Counted from the stretch's first letter, positions 8,365 to 17,547 are shown. The stretch is DNA of 37,864 bases from Pseudomonadota bacterium (GCA_004193325.1 SEDW01000002.1:1-37864), one strand, 5' to 3'. A program made the numbers and translations. The notes: generated from the sequence alone by a model not told the origin.

Positions 8365-9033
8365 CTAACGTTTTGAGAACTGCTTAGACTGTTTGGGACT
8401 GAAGAGGTGAATGACCTTGCCCATCAGCACTTCAGAATCTTTGTTTTTGTTTAGCCGATTCTGCTTAGCCCGAGCGGCAAATCTATCTCGTGCTAAGATG
8501 AGTTCAGGTTCTCCCGTGATCCAGGCAAAAGCTCGGTCTTCGACTTGACTTGAGAGAAGATCAAGTTGTGCCTCGAGGCAATCCGCAACGATTCCAACCG
8601 AAATCAAAATCTCTTCCCACTTTTTCCCGAGCACTCGGAGAGACCTCTCCAATATTCTGCAGGAACTCAGCTGACTCTGCTTTAAGAGAAGGTAAGAGGA
8701 AAGTTTTTCCTGATGAAGATTGCTCTCCTCGGAGACGATCTCCATCACAGTTTCAGCGAGAAAAACCGTAGAACGTTTTGCATCGCTCTGAATCGGCGAG
8801 TCCTGCATCGCAGCGGCAATGCGTTCAAAGATCCAAATATCTTCTTCTGCGAGTTCATAGAAGACATCAGAGACCGCATCCAACTCATCAAAGTGGAGCA
8901 GACGATTGCAAAGGATGAGAGTCATCTGTCGCTGATAGAGATCAGCCAGCTCGATGGAAATCGCCTCCTGTCTCTCTCGCTCTGTAATTTGCATCAGACT
9001 ATCCATCCTTTCTTTGCTCTTCGCTGAGTCCAT
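8365..9033 (-). CDS. Hypothetical helical protein
   Basis: This is a 222-residue protein I do not recognise. It is largely alpha-helical with many Glu, Leu and Ser residues (for example SIELADLYQRQMTLILCNRL and FLAETVMEIVSEESNLHQEK) and a basic C-terminus (KVIHLFSPKQSKQFSKR). There is no signal peptide or membrane segment. The frame stays open upstream, but the likely start is ATG 9033, one base after the dehydrogenase stop; the longer version would only overlap that gene. The spacing places it third in an operon with the DUF2892 and dehydrogenase genes. Confidence 0.7.
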   Translation of the reverse strand: MDSAKSKERMDSLMQITERERQEAISIELADLYQRQMTLILCNRLLHFDELDAVSDVFYELAEEDIWIFERIAAAMQDSPIQSDAKRSTVFLAETVMEIVSEESNLHQEKLSSYLLLKQSQLSSCRILERSLRVLGKKWEEILISVGIVADCLEAQLDLLSSQVEDRAFAWITGEPELILARDRFAARAKQNRLNKNKDSEVLMGKVIHLFSPKQSKQFSKR

Positions 9034-9034
9034 C

Positions 9035-10204
9035 TTAATTGAGGTGCATGACGATCTTAGTGCAGTCATGCGATTTTTCTTGGAACATCTTGTAACCCGC
9101 AGGGGCTTCGTCAAGAGTGAGACGATGACTGATGACGACGGAAGGGTCGATCTCACCGTTTTGAATGCGTTCGAGTAAGGGCTTAAGATAGTTATGTGTA
9201 TGGGTCTGGCCCATCGCAAAGTTCACACCTTTATTAAAAGCCATTCCGAAGTTGAACTTGTCGATCATTCCGATATAAACACCCGGAACAGATACAGTCC
9301 CCGCTTTGCGTACACAGCGAATTGCCTGGCGAAGTGCATGGGCACGGTCTGGCTGTACCCTGAGCATGGCCTTAGCGTCATCCATCAGAGCATCGATACC
9401 GTGGCCATGAGCTTCCATGCCGACAGCATCAATGCAGGAATCCGGGCCTTGTCCGCCTGTTTCGTATTGTAGACGTTCGTAGACATCCTCATCTTCATAA
9501 TTAATTGTCTCCGCCCCAGCTTCTTCGGCGAGCGCAAGACGTTCCGGAAAGCGATCGATGGCAAAGACGCGACCTGCTCCGAGCATAAACGCGCTGCGGA
9601 TCGCAAATTGTCCGACAGGACCTGCGCCCCAGACCGCAACCGAATCGCCAGGCTGAATATTACAGTTTTCGGCAGCCATAAAGCCTGTAGGGAAAATATC
9701 AGAGAGAAAGAGAACTTTTTCGTCGTCGATATCGTTTGGAACTATAAGGGGGCCGACATCAGCGTAAGGAACGCGAACATATTCAGCCTGTCCACCGGCG
9801 TAGCCGCCGCACATATGGGTATAGCCAAACAGTGCCGATGTTGCCTGTCCTGTGCCAAGCATAGGAATAGCCGGATTCGGGTTGGAGTTGTCACAGGCGG
9901 AGAACATCTTCTTCTCGCAGAAATAACATTTTCCGCAAGCGATGTTAAAGGGCACCACAACCTTGTCACCAAGTTTGAGATTCTTCACGTCGCGACCGAC
10001 TTCCATCACTTCACCCATGAACTCATGGCCAAGGATATCGCCCTTCAAAAGGCTAGGAACTCTTCCTCCGTAAAGGTGGAGATCGGATCCGCAAATTGCG
10101 GTGGACGTCACTTTGATAATCGCATCACTTCGATTAATAATCTTAGGATCGGGCACGTTTTCGATACCGACCTTGTCACGTCCTTGCCAGGTTAAAGCCT
10201 TCAT
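9035..10204 (-). CDS. Zinc-dependent alcohol dehydrogenase, formaldehyde dehydrogenase-like (MDR family)
   Basis: This 389-residue protein is a medium-chain dehydrogenase. Catalytic zinc ligands are C38 ([12 protein letters not shown]) and H60-E61 (GHEFMGEV). The structural zinc site uses C90, C93, C96 and C104. A Rossmann motif, [11 protein letters not shown], lies near residue 190. The long insert near residues 255-285 ([20 protein letters not shown]) and the motif [12 protein letters not shown] are typical of glutathione-independent formaldehyde dehydrogenase-like enzymes that keep NAD bound. Substrate could be formaldehyde or another small aldehyde or alcohol. It overlaps the upstream DUF2892 gene in an ATGA arrangement and is followed after one base by the hypothetical gene. 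Confidence 0.88.
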   Translation of the reverse strand: MKALTWQGRDKVGIENVPDPKIINRSDAIIKVTSTAICGSDLHLYGGRVPSLLKGDILGHEFMGEVMEVGRDVKNLKLGDKVVVPFNIACGKCYFCEKKMFSACDNSNPNPAIPMLGTGQATSALFGYTHMCGGYAGGQAEYVRVPYADVGPLIVPNDIDDEKVLFLSDIFPTGFMAAENCNIQPGDSVAVWGAGPVGQFAIRSAFMLGAGRVFAIDRFPERLALAEEAGAETINYEDEDVYERLQYETGGQGPDSCIDAVGMEAHGHGIDALMDDAKAMLRVQPDRAHALRQAIRCVRKAGTVSVPGVYIGMIDKFNFGMAFNKGVNFAMGQTHTHNYLKPLLERIQNGEIDPSVVISHRLTLDEAPAGYKMFQEKSHDCTKIVMHLN

Positions 10205-10947
10205 GCGTGTGCCCTTCTTTTGTGAGTCGTTTCATTGTTATCTGGGACATTCTGTTCTTGCTTCTCATCCGTTGGCAAAGGCGTTTTGCTTTGTACCTTT
10301 TGCAAGATCCGGTCGCCGAAGTTTTCAATAAATGTTCCGAAGCGGCTTCGCTCGCCGTGGGCTTGACCCTCAATCGATGCAATTTCACCGGTCTCAATCA
10401 AAGATTTTAGCTTTCTCAGTTCGAGCATTCGCTCAGGTACCGAGGTCTCAATATTGATCTTGGCGAGAAGGCCGTGTTTTACAGCCGAAGGCTCGGCAGA
10501 AGAGGCTCCGTGACCCAGGTCCTTCCAACTGACTTTGATGAGGGTGCGTTTGCCGTCAGCGTGCGGGCTGAGTTTGAGGGTCCACAGGCGCTGATCGAGG
10601 GTGAGGAGGAATTCGTCATCGACGGTACCTGTCTCGAAGCGACCGAAAGGACTGTCGTTGACCTCGAGGAAACGGCGAACTTCATCAGGGGTTTTGTTGA
10701 TGAGTGCGCTACGATCCAGCATCACAGGTAGAATGGTCTGGTCGTTATCGGCATTGTGAGTAGAAAAATCCAGGCCGGAATATAGAGGGCAATTACCGCT
10801 GGCTCCGCGCCATAGAAGGGCAAGGCCTGCCGCGCCTGCTACGGCTTTGAGGGGCACAGATCGCTCGGCCTTCAAGGTTTGGCTAAGACTTAGCCCTCCG
10901 AGGAGCAGGGAAGCGATTCTCTCCATGCCGGCTACGTTGCGTTTCAT
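10201..10947 (-). CDS. DUF2892-type membrane protein with SRPBCC-like region
   Basis: This 248-residue protein opens with the DUF2892/YgaP-type inner-membrane segment ([20 protein letters not shown], then a second hydrophobic stretch around residues 33-48 ending in [13 protein letters not shown]). The middle (about 80-185, starting [12 protein letters not shown]) looks like a START/SRPBCC-type domain as found in proteins that fuse the two. The tail is polar and basic. The ATG at 10947 follows a GGAGAC site. It is first in a three-gene operon with the dehydrogenase, suggesting a membrane-linked stress or detoxification role; this is inference. Confidence 0.7.
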   Translation of the reverse strand: MKRNVAGMERIASLLLGGLSLSQTLKAERSVPLKAVAGAAGLALLWRGASGNCPLYSGLDFSTHNADNDQTILPVMLDRSALINKTPDEVRRFLEVNDSPFGRFETGTVDDEFLLTLDQRLWTLKLSPHADGKRTLIKVSWKDLGHGASSAEPSAVKHGLLAKINIETSVPERMLELRKLKSLIETGEIASIEGQAHGERSRFGTFIENFGDRILQKVQSKTPLPTDEKQEQNVPDNNETTHKRRAHA

Positions 10948-11209
10948 ATAGTCTCCAAGCTAATAGTCATTTTTATTGGGAATGAAATCTCGAGGGTGAC
11001 ATTGCACAAATCTTGCCAAAGCCTGAATATTCAAACCGAATGAATAATTCATAATTGCCTCTAAATCCGCTGATATTCGGCAAACTTCCGTGGCAAGAAT
11101 GTTTCGAAAATTGACTAATGAAAAGATTTGGGCCTAACTTAAGCTGTTGCATTTAAGAGTCATGCTCTGATTTGAACACTTTCTTGTCCCGGATGCGGAT
11201 CATGTTGTA

Positions 11210-12967
11210 GTGAATTCGCGACCCGGACCAAATATCATGCAGCATGAATCCGACAGTCTATTTTGGAAATCTCGTAACGGCATCGGATCGCATATGACTA
11301 AAGATCGAAGCAATCGAACTGCAGAGCGTAGCCATCTCAAACGGTCCTTGCAGGCTCGTGTTCTTGATCGACAGCAGCAGCGTTTGGTCCGTCAGACGGG
11401 GCGGCAGGCGGTGAGGGCTGGAAAGCTTACCCTGTCCGTGACAGGGGAGATTCTTGAGCTGAACGATGAGCTGGCTAGGCTTCTTGGCTTAGACAAATCG
11501 TCTCTAATAGGCCGATTCTTTCAAGAGTTCGTAGCGCCCTCTTCCAAAAGGACTCTTCTGCGCCATATCGCCGAATGTCAAAAATCTGGCAATATTATCA
11601 ACGATGAATTGGATGTCGCTAATAATAGAGGAGGATTTTCGACCATAGACCTCGAGAGCGTGAGTTGGTCCAGCGATCAAGATGATTTATGTTATATTCT
11701 GTCTGTTGTGGGTTCGGAGCGTGAGCGGGAGGGTTTTGAGCAAAACCTGCAATCCCTCAAGGTGAAAGAGAAGACGGCAGAACGAAGTAAGCGACGCGAT
11801 TTAGCCAGTCTCAGTCATGAACTTCGAACACCCTTGGGAGCCATGATCGGATTCGCGGATCTTCTTCTGTCGCAGAGTAGCCGTACAGCTGATGAAGTCG
11901 ATACTGGGCTCAAAGTTATTCATAGAAATGGTTGTAAGCTCTTAAGCCTGATTGAAGATCTCATTGATCTGGCGCAGATTGAAACGGGGAGCGTGAAAAT
12001 GGAACATTCCGATATAATTGTTGTCGACGAAATTCGAACGGTTTTAGCCGCCTTTGAAGAGCGAGCCAAGGAAAAAAATCTGGCTCTGCATTATGAATCG
12101 TTGACTCCGCTCCCACCAAAGATCGTGACCGACGTGGACCGATTTCGTCAGATCCTCACGAACATTGTCGATAATGCTGTGAAGTTTACTGATCATGGAA
12201 CAGTTCGCATTCAGCTCTCGCTCGTGCCGAAGACTCTCGAAGAAAATCCGGGAAGTTTTCTTCACATAGACGTTACCGACAGCGGACGCGGAATATCGTC
12301 GGATCAGTTTCAGGCTCTTTTCAAGCCCTTTTCAAAGGGTGACGAAGTTGATGGCTATCTTGGTGGTTCTGGTTTGGGGCTGACCTTGGCCAGACGTTTG
12401 GGAGAAGGCCTTGGTGGAGGAGTACAACTCCTTCGCAGCGAAATAGGAGTGGGTTCCACTTTCCGCATCACGATCGATCCTAATGTTGAAATCAATGCTA
12501 TCTCGGCCAGCCCTGGCCTAAGTGTCGATGGGGATCTCCTGGATATTCTCGATTCGCGGGCTGTAGTTGACGCTGATGCTCTCAAAGGAATGAAGGTCCT
12601 CGTGGTTGAGGATGGCGAAGACAACCGCATGATTATCTCCCGTTTACTGAAGAAGGCCGGAGCCCTTATAGAATGTGTGGAAGACGGCGAAGAGGCGATA
12701 GAAAAGCTGATCGGTCAATCCTACGACGTGATTCTTATGGATATTCAGCTGCCCCAGATGGATGGCTATATGGTCACGAGCAAGTTGAGGCAGAAGGGGC
12801 TCGTAACACCCATTATCGCTCTTACTGCTCATACCCTTATCGAGGATAGAGTCAAAGCTCAGCGAGCCGGTTTTGATGGCTTCTTAACGAAGCCTATTGA
12901 GTGGGCGAAACTTGTAAATGCGCTGGCCCAGTATCAGCATCCGACCCCGCAAAGCCCTCTTCATTAA
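11210..12967 (+). CDS. Hybrid sensor histidine kinase (PAS-HisKA-HATPase-REC)
   Basis: This 585-residue protein has no membrane segment and is probably cytoplasmic. In order it has a basic N-terminus, a PAS-like domain (about 72-168), a HisKA dimerisation helix pair with phospho-acceptor H203 in LSHELRTPLG, a HATPase_c domain (N box NIVDNAVKF, G boxes DSGRGIS and GGSGLGLTLARR) and a C-terminal receiver (EDGEDN acidic pocket, phospho-acceptor D511 in ILMDIQLPQMDG, conserved LTAH and TKPIEW). It has no HPt domain, so an outside HPt protein such as the one at 18796 is needed for onward transfer. The start is uncertain: GTG 11210 is given, but ATG 11237 or ATG 11294 are equally possible because no strong ribosome site stands out. 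Confidence 0.9.
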   Translation: MNSRPGPNIMQHESDSLFWKSRNGIGSHMTKDRSNRTAERSHLKRSLQARVLDRQQQRLVRQTGRQAVRAGKLTLSVTGEILELNDELARLLGLDKSSLIGRFFQEFVAPSSKRTLLRHIAECQKSGNIINDELDVANNRGGFSTIDLESVSWSSDQDDLCYILSVVGSEREREGFEQNLQSLKVKEKTAERSKRRDLASLSHELRTPLGAMIGFADLLLSQSSRTADEVDTGLKVIHRNGCKLLSLIEDLIDLAQIETGSVKMEHSDIIVVDEIRTVLAAFEERAKEKNLALHYESLTPLPPKIVTDVDRFRQILTNIVDNAVKFTDHGTVRIQLSLVPKTLEENPGSFLHIDVTDSGRGISSDQFQALFKPFSKGDEVDGYLGGSGLGLTLARRLGEGLGGGVQLLRSEIGVGSTFRITIDPNVEINAISASPGLSVDGDLLDILDSRAVVDADALKGMKVLVVEDGEDNRMIISRLLKKAGALIECVEDGEEAIEKLIGQSYDVILMDIQLPQMDGYMVTSKLRQKGLVTPIIALTAHTLIEDRVKAQRAGFDGFLTKPIEWAKLVNALAQYQHPTPQSPLH

Positions 12968-13005
12968 TCCATGCTTCCGAGTGAAAATCCATCTGTCCGC
13001 ACCGA

Positions 13006-13033
13006 GAGCCCATGTTATATGTGGCTCTTTTTT
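13006..13033 (+). terminator. Intrinsic terminator after the hybrid kinase
   Basis: GAGCC (13006-13010) pairs with GGCTC (13023-13027), with weaker pairs inside the loop, and six T follow directly (13028-13033). It lies 39 bases after the kinase stop on the plus strand and separates it from the pilin genes. Confidence 0.7.
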
Positions 13034-13172
13034 GCGTCGTTGGCAAAATTTAAAATCGTCTAACTATCTTAATGCATTGGGAAAAAGAACGATACTTCCT
13101 GTCTGGAGAAAAAATTCTTCAAGCTTTGCAAAGGCATACCGAAAGCGATTAAAGACGCTTGGAGTGTAAACT

Positions 13173-13817
13173 ATGCAGGACATCAAAAAGCCCTCATCGC
13201 AGAGTGGAGCATCGATGGTGGTAATCATCGTCGGGCTGGCCTTGTCGACGATATCCATCGGAGCGGCTTCGACATTCTTCGTACAGAAGAAGAGGCAGGC
13301 AGTCTCACTTCAGGGTGATTCAGAGGCTCTAAATCATTGGTCTCTTATGCTTCGCCATGCATTCAGCGACAAAAGCGAAAAAAATTGTCTGCAACTGGAC
13401 GATCTGAAAGTTGCTTTCGATAAAAGTCTGGGTGGCAAAGAATATAAGATATGGCCAGGTAAACTTGAAAAGACAGCAGCCCAGCGGCAGGCCGATGGCC
13501 CGAACCCTGATGATAAACTTTCCTACATTCGTAACTCCATGATGAAGAGTTACGAGATTTTCGATTTAGCCATGATTCAACGGTCGGGAATTATCGGCGA
13601 GGACCCAGGCCGGGTACTCGTGGATCTCCGCCTGCGAATTATCGATCGCGCAACGAAGAAGAGGACCGAATTCAAAGTCCCCATGTTGCTCGATGTCGGC
13701 AAGGATCGAAAATCCATCGGATGTATGCAGAAGCCAAAAGCAGACGAGATTTGTGCGAAGAACAAGGGAACGTTCAATGAGAAAAACACGGATGCGATTT
13801 GCAAAATGGGCTTCTGA
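13173..13817 (+). CDS. Type IV pilin-like protein 1
   Basis: This 214-residue protein has a short basic leader ending in QSG, then the hydrophobic helix ASMVVIIVGLALSTISIGAA and a polar region, the layout of a type IV prepilin or pseudopilin. The usual Glu at position +5 after the Gly is replaced by Val. The globular part is not recognised. The tail has three cysteines in the pattern C-x9-C-x4-G-T-F-N-x7-C, shared with the next two genes. The ATG at 13173 follows a GGAG site. It overlaps the next gene by 41 bases. Prepilin peptidase and secretion or pilus machinery are not in the window, so the assembled structure is unknown. Confidence 0.72.
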   Translation: MQDIKKPSSQSGASMVVIIVGLALSTISIGAASTFFVQKKRQAVSLQGDSEALNHWSLMLRHAFSDKSEKNCLQLDDLKVAFDKSLGGKEYKIWPGKLEKTAAQRQADGPNPDDKLSYIRNSMMKSYEIFDLAMIQRSGIIGEDPGRVLVDLRLRIIDRATKKRTEFKVPMLLDVGKDRKSIGCMQKPKADEICAKNKGTFNEKNTDAICKMGF

Positions 13818-14424
13818 TAAACAAGGGCAGGCTGGCTTCGGGATCATCGAGAGCTTGATAGTTCTCCTTATCATTTCCGCCGTTGCAGCCGGGCTGAGTC
13901 AGTACTTTTTGAGCAGTAAGGATCAGGTCATCTATCGCAAAGCGCGACTTGGCTTCGAAGAAGACATGCTGCGGCTCATGATGATCACAGAAGAAAACTC
14001 TGTATGTGAGCATCTGAGTTTTGTGAATTCGGCGAATTTGCAACTGACAGGCGGCGCAGGTGGTGTTCGACTTGCCAATCTAAAAATTTTGAATTTCGAT
14101 GGCGCTCCAGTTCTCAAAGTTGAGAAGAAGAAGCGTTACGAAGTGAAATCGATTGAACTTATGCAAGAGTCGATCGTCTATGCGAGCTATCCATCCCGAG
14201 CACGCGCATCACTTGTTGTCAAAGTGGAGTTCCTCGACAAAAATGGGGATCCCATTCCGCTCAAGGATGAACAAAAGCTCGGTAGAGTAGACATTATCCT
14301 GGCGTCTGATCAGAGCGCAGGAGGGCAGATAACCAGTTGCTACGGAACCTTCTCCCGCAAGATTAGCTGTCATGATGGAAACGGTAAGTATAACCCGGAG
14401 GCTACCCCAAATTGTCAATTTTAA
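13777..14424 (+). CDS. Type IV pilin-like protein 2 (canonical prepilin site)
   Basis: The likely protein is 215 residues, starting at ATG 13777 inside the end of the previous gene; an in-frame ATG at 13693 would add 28 residues that look unlike a leader. The basic leader ends in QGQAG, followed by FGIIESLIVLLIISAVAAGL. This is a textbook prepilin site with Phe at +1 and Glu at +5, followed by the long hydrophobic helix. The remainder is a globular domain with a C-terminal C-x9-C-x4-G-K-Y-N-x6-C tail shared with its neighbours. As the only one of the three with Glu5, it may be the member that recruits the others during assembly (inference). Confidence 0.82.
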   Translation: MRKTRMRFAKWASDKQGQAGFGIIESLIVLLIISAVAAGLSQYFLSSKDQVIYRKARLGFEEDMLRLMMITEENSVCEHLSFVNSANLQLTGGAGGVRLANLKILNFDGAPVLKVEKKKRYEVKSIELMQESIVYASYPSRARASLVVKVEFLDKNGDPIPLKDEQKLGRVDIILASDQSAGGQITSCYGTFSRKISCHDGNGKYNPEATPNCQF

Positions 14425-15122
14425 AGCCAAAATTCTCTGCGCAAAACTCAGAGTCCGGCATTAGTTTGCTGGTAGTCCTCGTGGCCATCTCGGTTTTTCT
14501 CGTCGGCCTTCAGGCTGTGTTTAAGAACGTGGCGATGTCCAGTAAGAGTCAACAAAAGCTTTCCCAAGCAATCGATCAGGTCAACTCCGATCGATTCGTA
14601 AATCAGATGATCTCAGATGATCAGCTCTGCGCGATGAGCGACTTCATGGAAGGAATCAAAGGTTGGGAGGTATCAAAGGTCGCCTCTGATATCACTCTCA
14701 AAGACAACGGAAAATTCGTCGACTACGGTAAAATCACCAACAGTGACCTTCGGACCTGGCCGCGTTCGGCGGGTAAAGAGTGGAGAAGTCATACCTTCCC
14801 TGATGGCCGTACGATCAGTGGTGAAGCTACGATCAACAGTGTCGTGTTCATTCAATCCAGAAAACGTGAAGTTTTGAAGACTAAGGCTTTCGGCCAGGAA
14901 TTCATCCGAGTCCCAGTCGATGTTCGGGAAAAAGGCGTTTTAGCTGGCGAATCGGTTGTCTTCGAAGGCGGAGTTCCCGCCTTTATCGAGCTCGAGCCTG
15001 GTAATCCTGGAAAGGCGGTCGCGTGTTACCGCGATGTCTCCTCCCGCAGTCTCTGCCTTGATGCAGGCGGGAAGTTTGATCCACTGGCCCCAAGCGATAA
15101 ACAAAAGTGCAAAATGCCTTGA
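14412..15122 (+). CDS. Type IV pilin-like protein 3
   Basis: This 236-residue protein starts with TTG 14412, ten bases after a GGAGG site (14397-14401) located inside the previous gene, which it overlaps by 13 bases. A polar leader ends in SESG, then ISLLVVLVAISVFLVGLQAV forms the hydrophobic helix; Glu5 is absent (Val). The globular domain is not recognised. The tail has the shared C-x9-C-x4-G-K-F-D-x9-C pattern. It is the last gene before a strong bidirectional terminator. The three genes probably encode minor pilins or pseudopilins of one filament or secretion tip. Confidence 0.72.
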   Translation: MSILKPKFSAQNSESGISLLVVLVAISVFLVGLQAVFKNVAMSSKSQQKLSQAIDQVNSDRFVNQMISDDQLCAMSDFMEGIKGWEVSKVASDITLKDNGKFVDYGKITNSDLRTWPRSAGKEWRSHTFPDGRTISGEATINSVVFIQSRKREVLKTKAFGQEFIRVPVDVREKGVLAGESVVFEGGVPAFIELEPGNPGKAVACYRDVSSRSLCLDAGGKFDPLAPSDKQKCKMP

Positions 15123-15136
15123 TCTGACGACAATGG

Positions 15137-15172
15137 AAAAACCTCCTCCGCCATCAGGCTGAGGAGGTTTTT
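15137..15172. terminator. Bidirectional intrinsic terminator
   Basis: A perfect 12-bp stem (15137-15148 with 15161-15172) is flanked by A on the left and T on the right. It can terminate both the pilin transcript and the convergent acetyltransferase transcript. Confidence 0.9.
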
Positions 15173-15180
15173 CATTTGGC

Positions 15181-15783
15181 TTATGGCTTGATATCGAGCT
15201 TCATGAGTGCGCGGAGCTCGCCGTCGGGAATTTTGAGACCGGAGCGATAATCCATCGCTTTACGCCTCAGTGGGTTCGTGTAGTAATGAAGGTTCACCAC
15301 CACTCCAAACATGTCCGAGAGCTCGAGTTTGGCGATGACAAAGCCCGCCTTAAGCTTAGGGATGATCACTGCATTGTTGGTCGCACAGTGGGTGCTATAA
15401 ATGACTTGAAAGCCCACATCCTCCACGCGATCAATAACGAAGTCGAGAAGGCCCGAATAGAGGCCTTTGCGGCGATGGTCTTCGATGACTGCCGAACATA
15501 CCATATAAAAGGTCTCAGCGGTTTCCTGATAACCAAAAGAAAAGCCGACGAACTCATGTTCAGGGGAGAAGACCCCGACATGCAGCCGATAAAGATTGCC
15601 CATGCGCTGGCCCAAAGCCTTGACCTTGGCCTTTTCCTCGGGACTGTAATGATCGCTCGCGAAGAAGGTGTGATCCTCACCGAAGATGCGGTCGTAGTGC
15701 TGACCAAAGAGTGGAAAAAACTCCTTCTCCGTCATCTCCTTCAAGTAGTAGCCCGAGTTCAGCGGAGTTATGGATTCATTCAT
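15181..15783 (-). CDS. GNAT-family acetyltransferase
   Basis: This 200-residue protein has the GNAT acetyl-CoA-binding motif (CSAVIEDHRRKGLYSGLLDF, about 95-114), preceded by the beta-strand segment FVGFSFGYQETAETFYM. It would transfer an acetyl group from acetyl-CoA to an unknown amine. There is no signal peptide. The ATG at 15783 has only a weak AAAGAG-type ribosome site. It lies alone on the minus strand between two terminator-like structures, so it is probably monocistronic. Confidence 0.82.
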   Translation of the reverse strand: MNESITPLNSGYYLKEMTEKEFFPLFGQHYDRIFGEDHTFFASDHYSPEEKAKVKALGQRMGNLYRLHVGVFSPEHEFVGFSFGYQETAETFYMVCSAVIEDHRRKGLYSGLLDFVIDRVEDVGFQVIYSTHCATNNAVIIPKLKAGFVIAKLELSDMFGVVVNLHYYTNPLRRKAMDYRSGLKIPDGELRALMKLDIKP

Positions 15784-15932
15784 GAAACTCTTTCCATGGG
15801 GTGTTGTTTTGCTAGAAGACTAGAATAGTCCGAGCGGCGAGTAAAGTTAAAGGCTCTTTTCTGGAATTGGGATAGGACCGGGCTTTGCGAATAGAGGAAC
15901 AATGAGAGAGGATTAAGAAAGCGGGAAGGGAA

Positions 15933-15962
15933 GGGCTGCGGAATGTGAACTGGCCGCAGCCC
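15933..15962 (-). terminator. Probable terminator hairpin after the receiver genes
   Basis: A 9-bp GC-rich stem (GGGCTGCGG at 15933-15941 with CCGCAGCCC at 15954-15962) and a 12-base loop lie 17 bases beyond the stop of the minus-strand receiver gene. The T-run on the minus strand is broken by C, so termination may be weak. Confidence 0.5.
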
Positions 15963-15979
15963 AAGGGTATGTCTGTCAT

Positions 15980-16552
15980 CTACATGGCTCTTCGTCTTCG
16001 TGCCCTGTATTCGTCGAGCGAATAAAGATTCGAAGTTTTGAGGAACTCTCGCTCCTGCCTGACTCCAAGCACAGAGTGGACTTCATTGATCAAACGCGGG
16101 ATGCCGTATTTTTTGTGAACGAAAGTTCGAATATTATCACTCCAATGCCCGTCATCACTTTCCTTTCGTGTCTTGCGACTGATCAGGATAACCGGCGTGT
16201 CCCCGAGAAGTCTTGCGATCTGAGGGCCAAGCAAATCAAACTCCAGATCATAGTCAAGAATAACGAGGTCTGGCGTGCTATGGCTCCACTGCCGTTTAAA
16301 CTCTTCAAAGGTCTCAACTGATGTAAGCGGTAAATGCTTTTTGTCAGCAAAACGTTTGGCGATCTTTGAGAAGATCGGGTCGTCGTCAAACATCAAAATG
16401 TTATGGATCTGACGAATGTTTCGGTAAGTGGCTCTCTTCAGGGGCGAGACACTTTCACGAGGGACAAACACCCTTTTTTTTCGAGTGACGTAGCTATCGA
16501 TTTCCAGCTCTTCCATAATCGATTCAAGATTTGATTCCATAGATACATTCAT
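15980..16552 (-). CDS. Stand-alone receiver protein A with N-terminal extension
   Basis: This 190-residue protein has an acidic and then basic N-terminal extension (1-50) and one receiver domain (about 52-165) with the acidic pocket D56-D57-D58, phospho-acceptor D100 in VILDYDLEF, Ser in VILISRK and Lys in VHKKYG. A basic tail (DEYRARRRRAM) follows. There is no DNA-binding or enzyme domain. The DDDPIF and LDYDL motifs are closely shared with the receivers at 16581 and 17548, which suggests gene duplication. The ATG 16552 has a GAGG site. It lies 28 bases behind the next receiver gene upstream on the same strand. Its partner kinase is not known. Confidence 0.85.
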   Translation of the reverse strand: MNVSMESNLESIMEELEIDSYVTRKKRVFVPRESVSPLKRATYRNIRQIHNILMFDDDPIFSKIAKRFADKKHLPLTSVETFEEFKRQWSHSTPDLVILDYDLEFDLLGPQIARLLGDTPVILISRKTRKESDDGHWSDNIRTFVHKKYGIPRLINEVHSVLGVRQEREFLKTSNLYSLDEYRARRRRAM

Positions 16553-16580
16553 AATATTTTCCTCAAATTCTTCTGAGCGA

Positions 16581-17057
16581 TTAAGAGGCTCGTTTCATTT
16601 TGGGAGCCCAGCGTTCCGCCTGTTCCAGGATATACGCGTAACCCATCGATTTCGGGATAAACTGTTTGATCGATTTAGGCCATTTTCGGGCGTTGGCCCG
16701 ACGGTCTTTGGCACTAACAAGTATCATCGGCGTGTTGCTGCAGAGAATCTCTAAGTACTCTGCGATTTCGATTCCGTTCAAAGCGCCGAGATCGTAGTCG
16801 ATGATGGCGACATCGTAACGGCTCAAAAGTCCTACCGCTCCGAGATCTTCAAGAGATTCGTAAACATCGACTTCCACACCGTGTATGCTTGCGGCCCTGA
16901 GTAAGATAGCGCGAAAGGTGGGATCATCATCTATCAGAACAAATCTTTGAGGCCTTTGTTCTGTATCCATAAGCGTTTCAGTATCCAAACGATTTTTCTT
17001 TTTGATATTCATGGCAAATACCTCGCTCATTTTGCGTTTTGATTCATCTGTGATCAT
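16581..17057 (-). CDS. Stand-alone receiver protein B
   Basis: The predicted protein is 158 residues, with the start at ATG 17057, eight bases after an AGGAG site; the frame is open to 17159 but the upstream part lacks a ribosome site. A 35-residue basic N-terminus is followed by a receiver with D43-D44-D45, phospho-acceptor D87 in AIIDYDLGALNG, Ser in MILVSAK and Lys in FIPKSMG. There is no output domain. It probably works as a phosphate shuttle or sink, or through protein binding. It is the first gene of a two-gene minus-strand unit. Confidence 0.85.
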   Translation of the reverse strand: MITDESKRKMSEVFAMNIKKKNRLDTETLMDTEQRPQRFVLIDDDPTFRAILLRAASIHGVEVDVYESLEDLGAVGLLSRYDVAIIDYDLGALNGIEIAEYLEILCSNTPMILVSAKDRRANARKWPKSIKQFIPKSMGYAYILEQAERWAPKMKRAS

Positions 17058-17547
17058 ATGCATTCTCCTGTTTGTTATCGAGTAGCACCTTGGCCCTAAA
17101 TAATTGTCGGTTTCAGAGCTCCAGGCCTGAAGAACTTTAGGCCTTGTAAAAGGACTCAAAAATTGAGGGCCTGAGGCTTATGGACCTTCGAAAGGCTGTA
17201 AAAATAGGTGAAATACGCAGCCTCTTAAGGAGCACTCATGGCAATCGTGACCGAATTGTCAGCGGGAAATTGCCAAAGTTAGGGAGGTTTGGGAGAAGAT
17301 GAAGAGATTTAGGGCAAAAATAGGTCTTCCGATCAGGGGGATTCGGTCAGGATAGCAGGAGCAGGGTTTTGTAAGTATCGAGGTTTATGGGAAAGAATGC
17401 TTATATGTCGGTATTGACCTTAAACTTTTCGGTCATGATTTCTGCCCCGTGGCCGATCTTGGCTTTGTGGGTGAGAGTTGGTCATAGAGAAAATTAGCCG
17501 ATTCCACCGAGAGATTATCCCTATAAAAATCGTTGGAGGATTAGAAG
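17058..17547. other. 490-base divergent intergenic region between receiver genes
   Basis: This gap holds the promoters of two divergent receiver units. No clear sigma-70 pair stands out. Two very short plus-strand frames have ribosome sites: 17238-17282 (14 codons, AAGGAG five bases upstream) and 17299-17355 (18 codons, basic, after GGGAGA). They may be chance or leader peptides. A TTGACC near 17414 is a possible -35 element without a convincing -10. Confidence 0.35.

Noticed and set aside
12918-13169. An 83-codon frame between the hybrid kinase and the pilins
   Set aside because: It overlaps the kinase end in another frame and spans the terminator at 13006-13033; the product is low-quality basic sequence.
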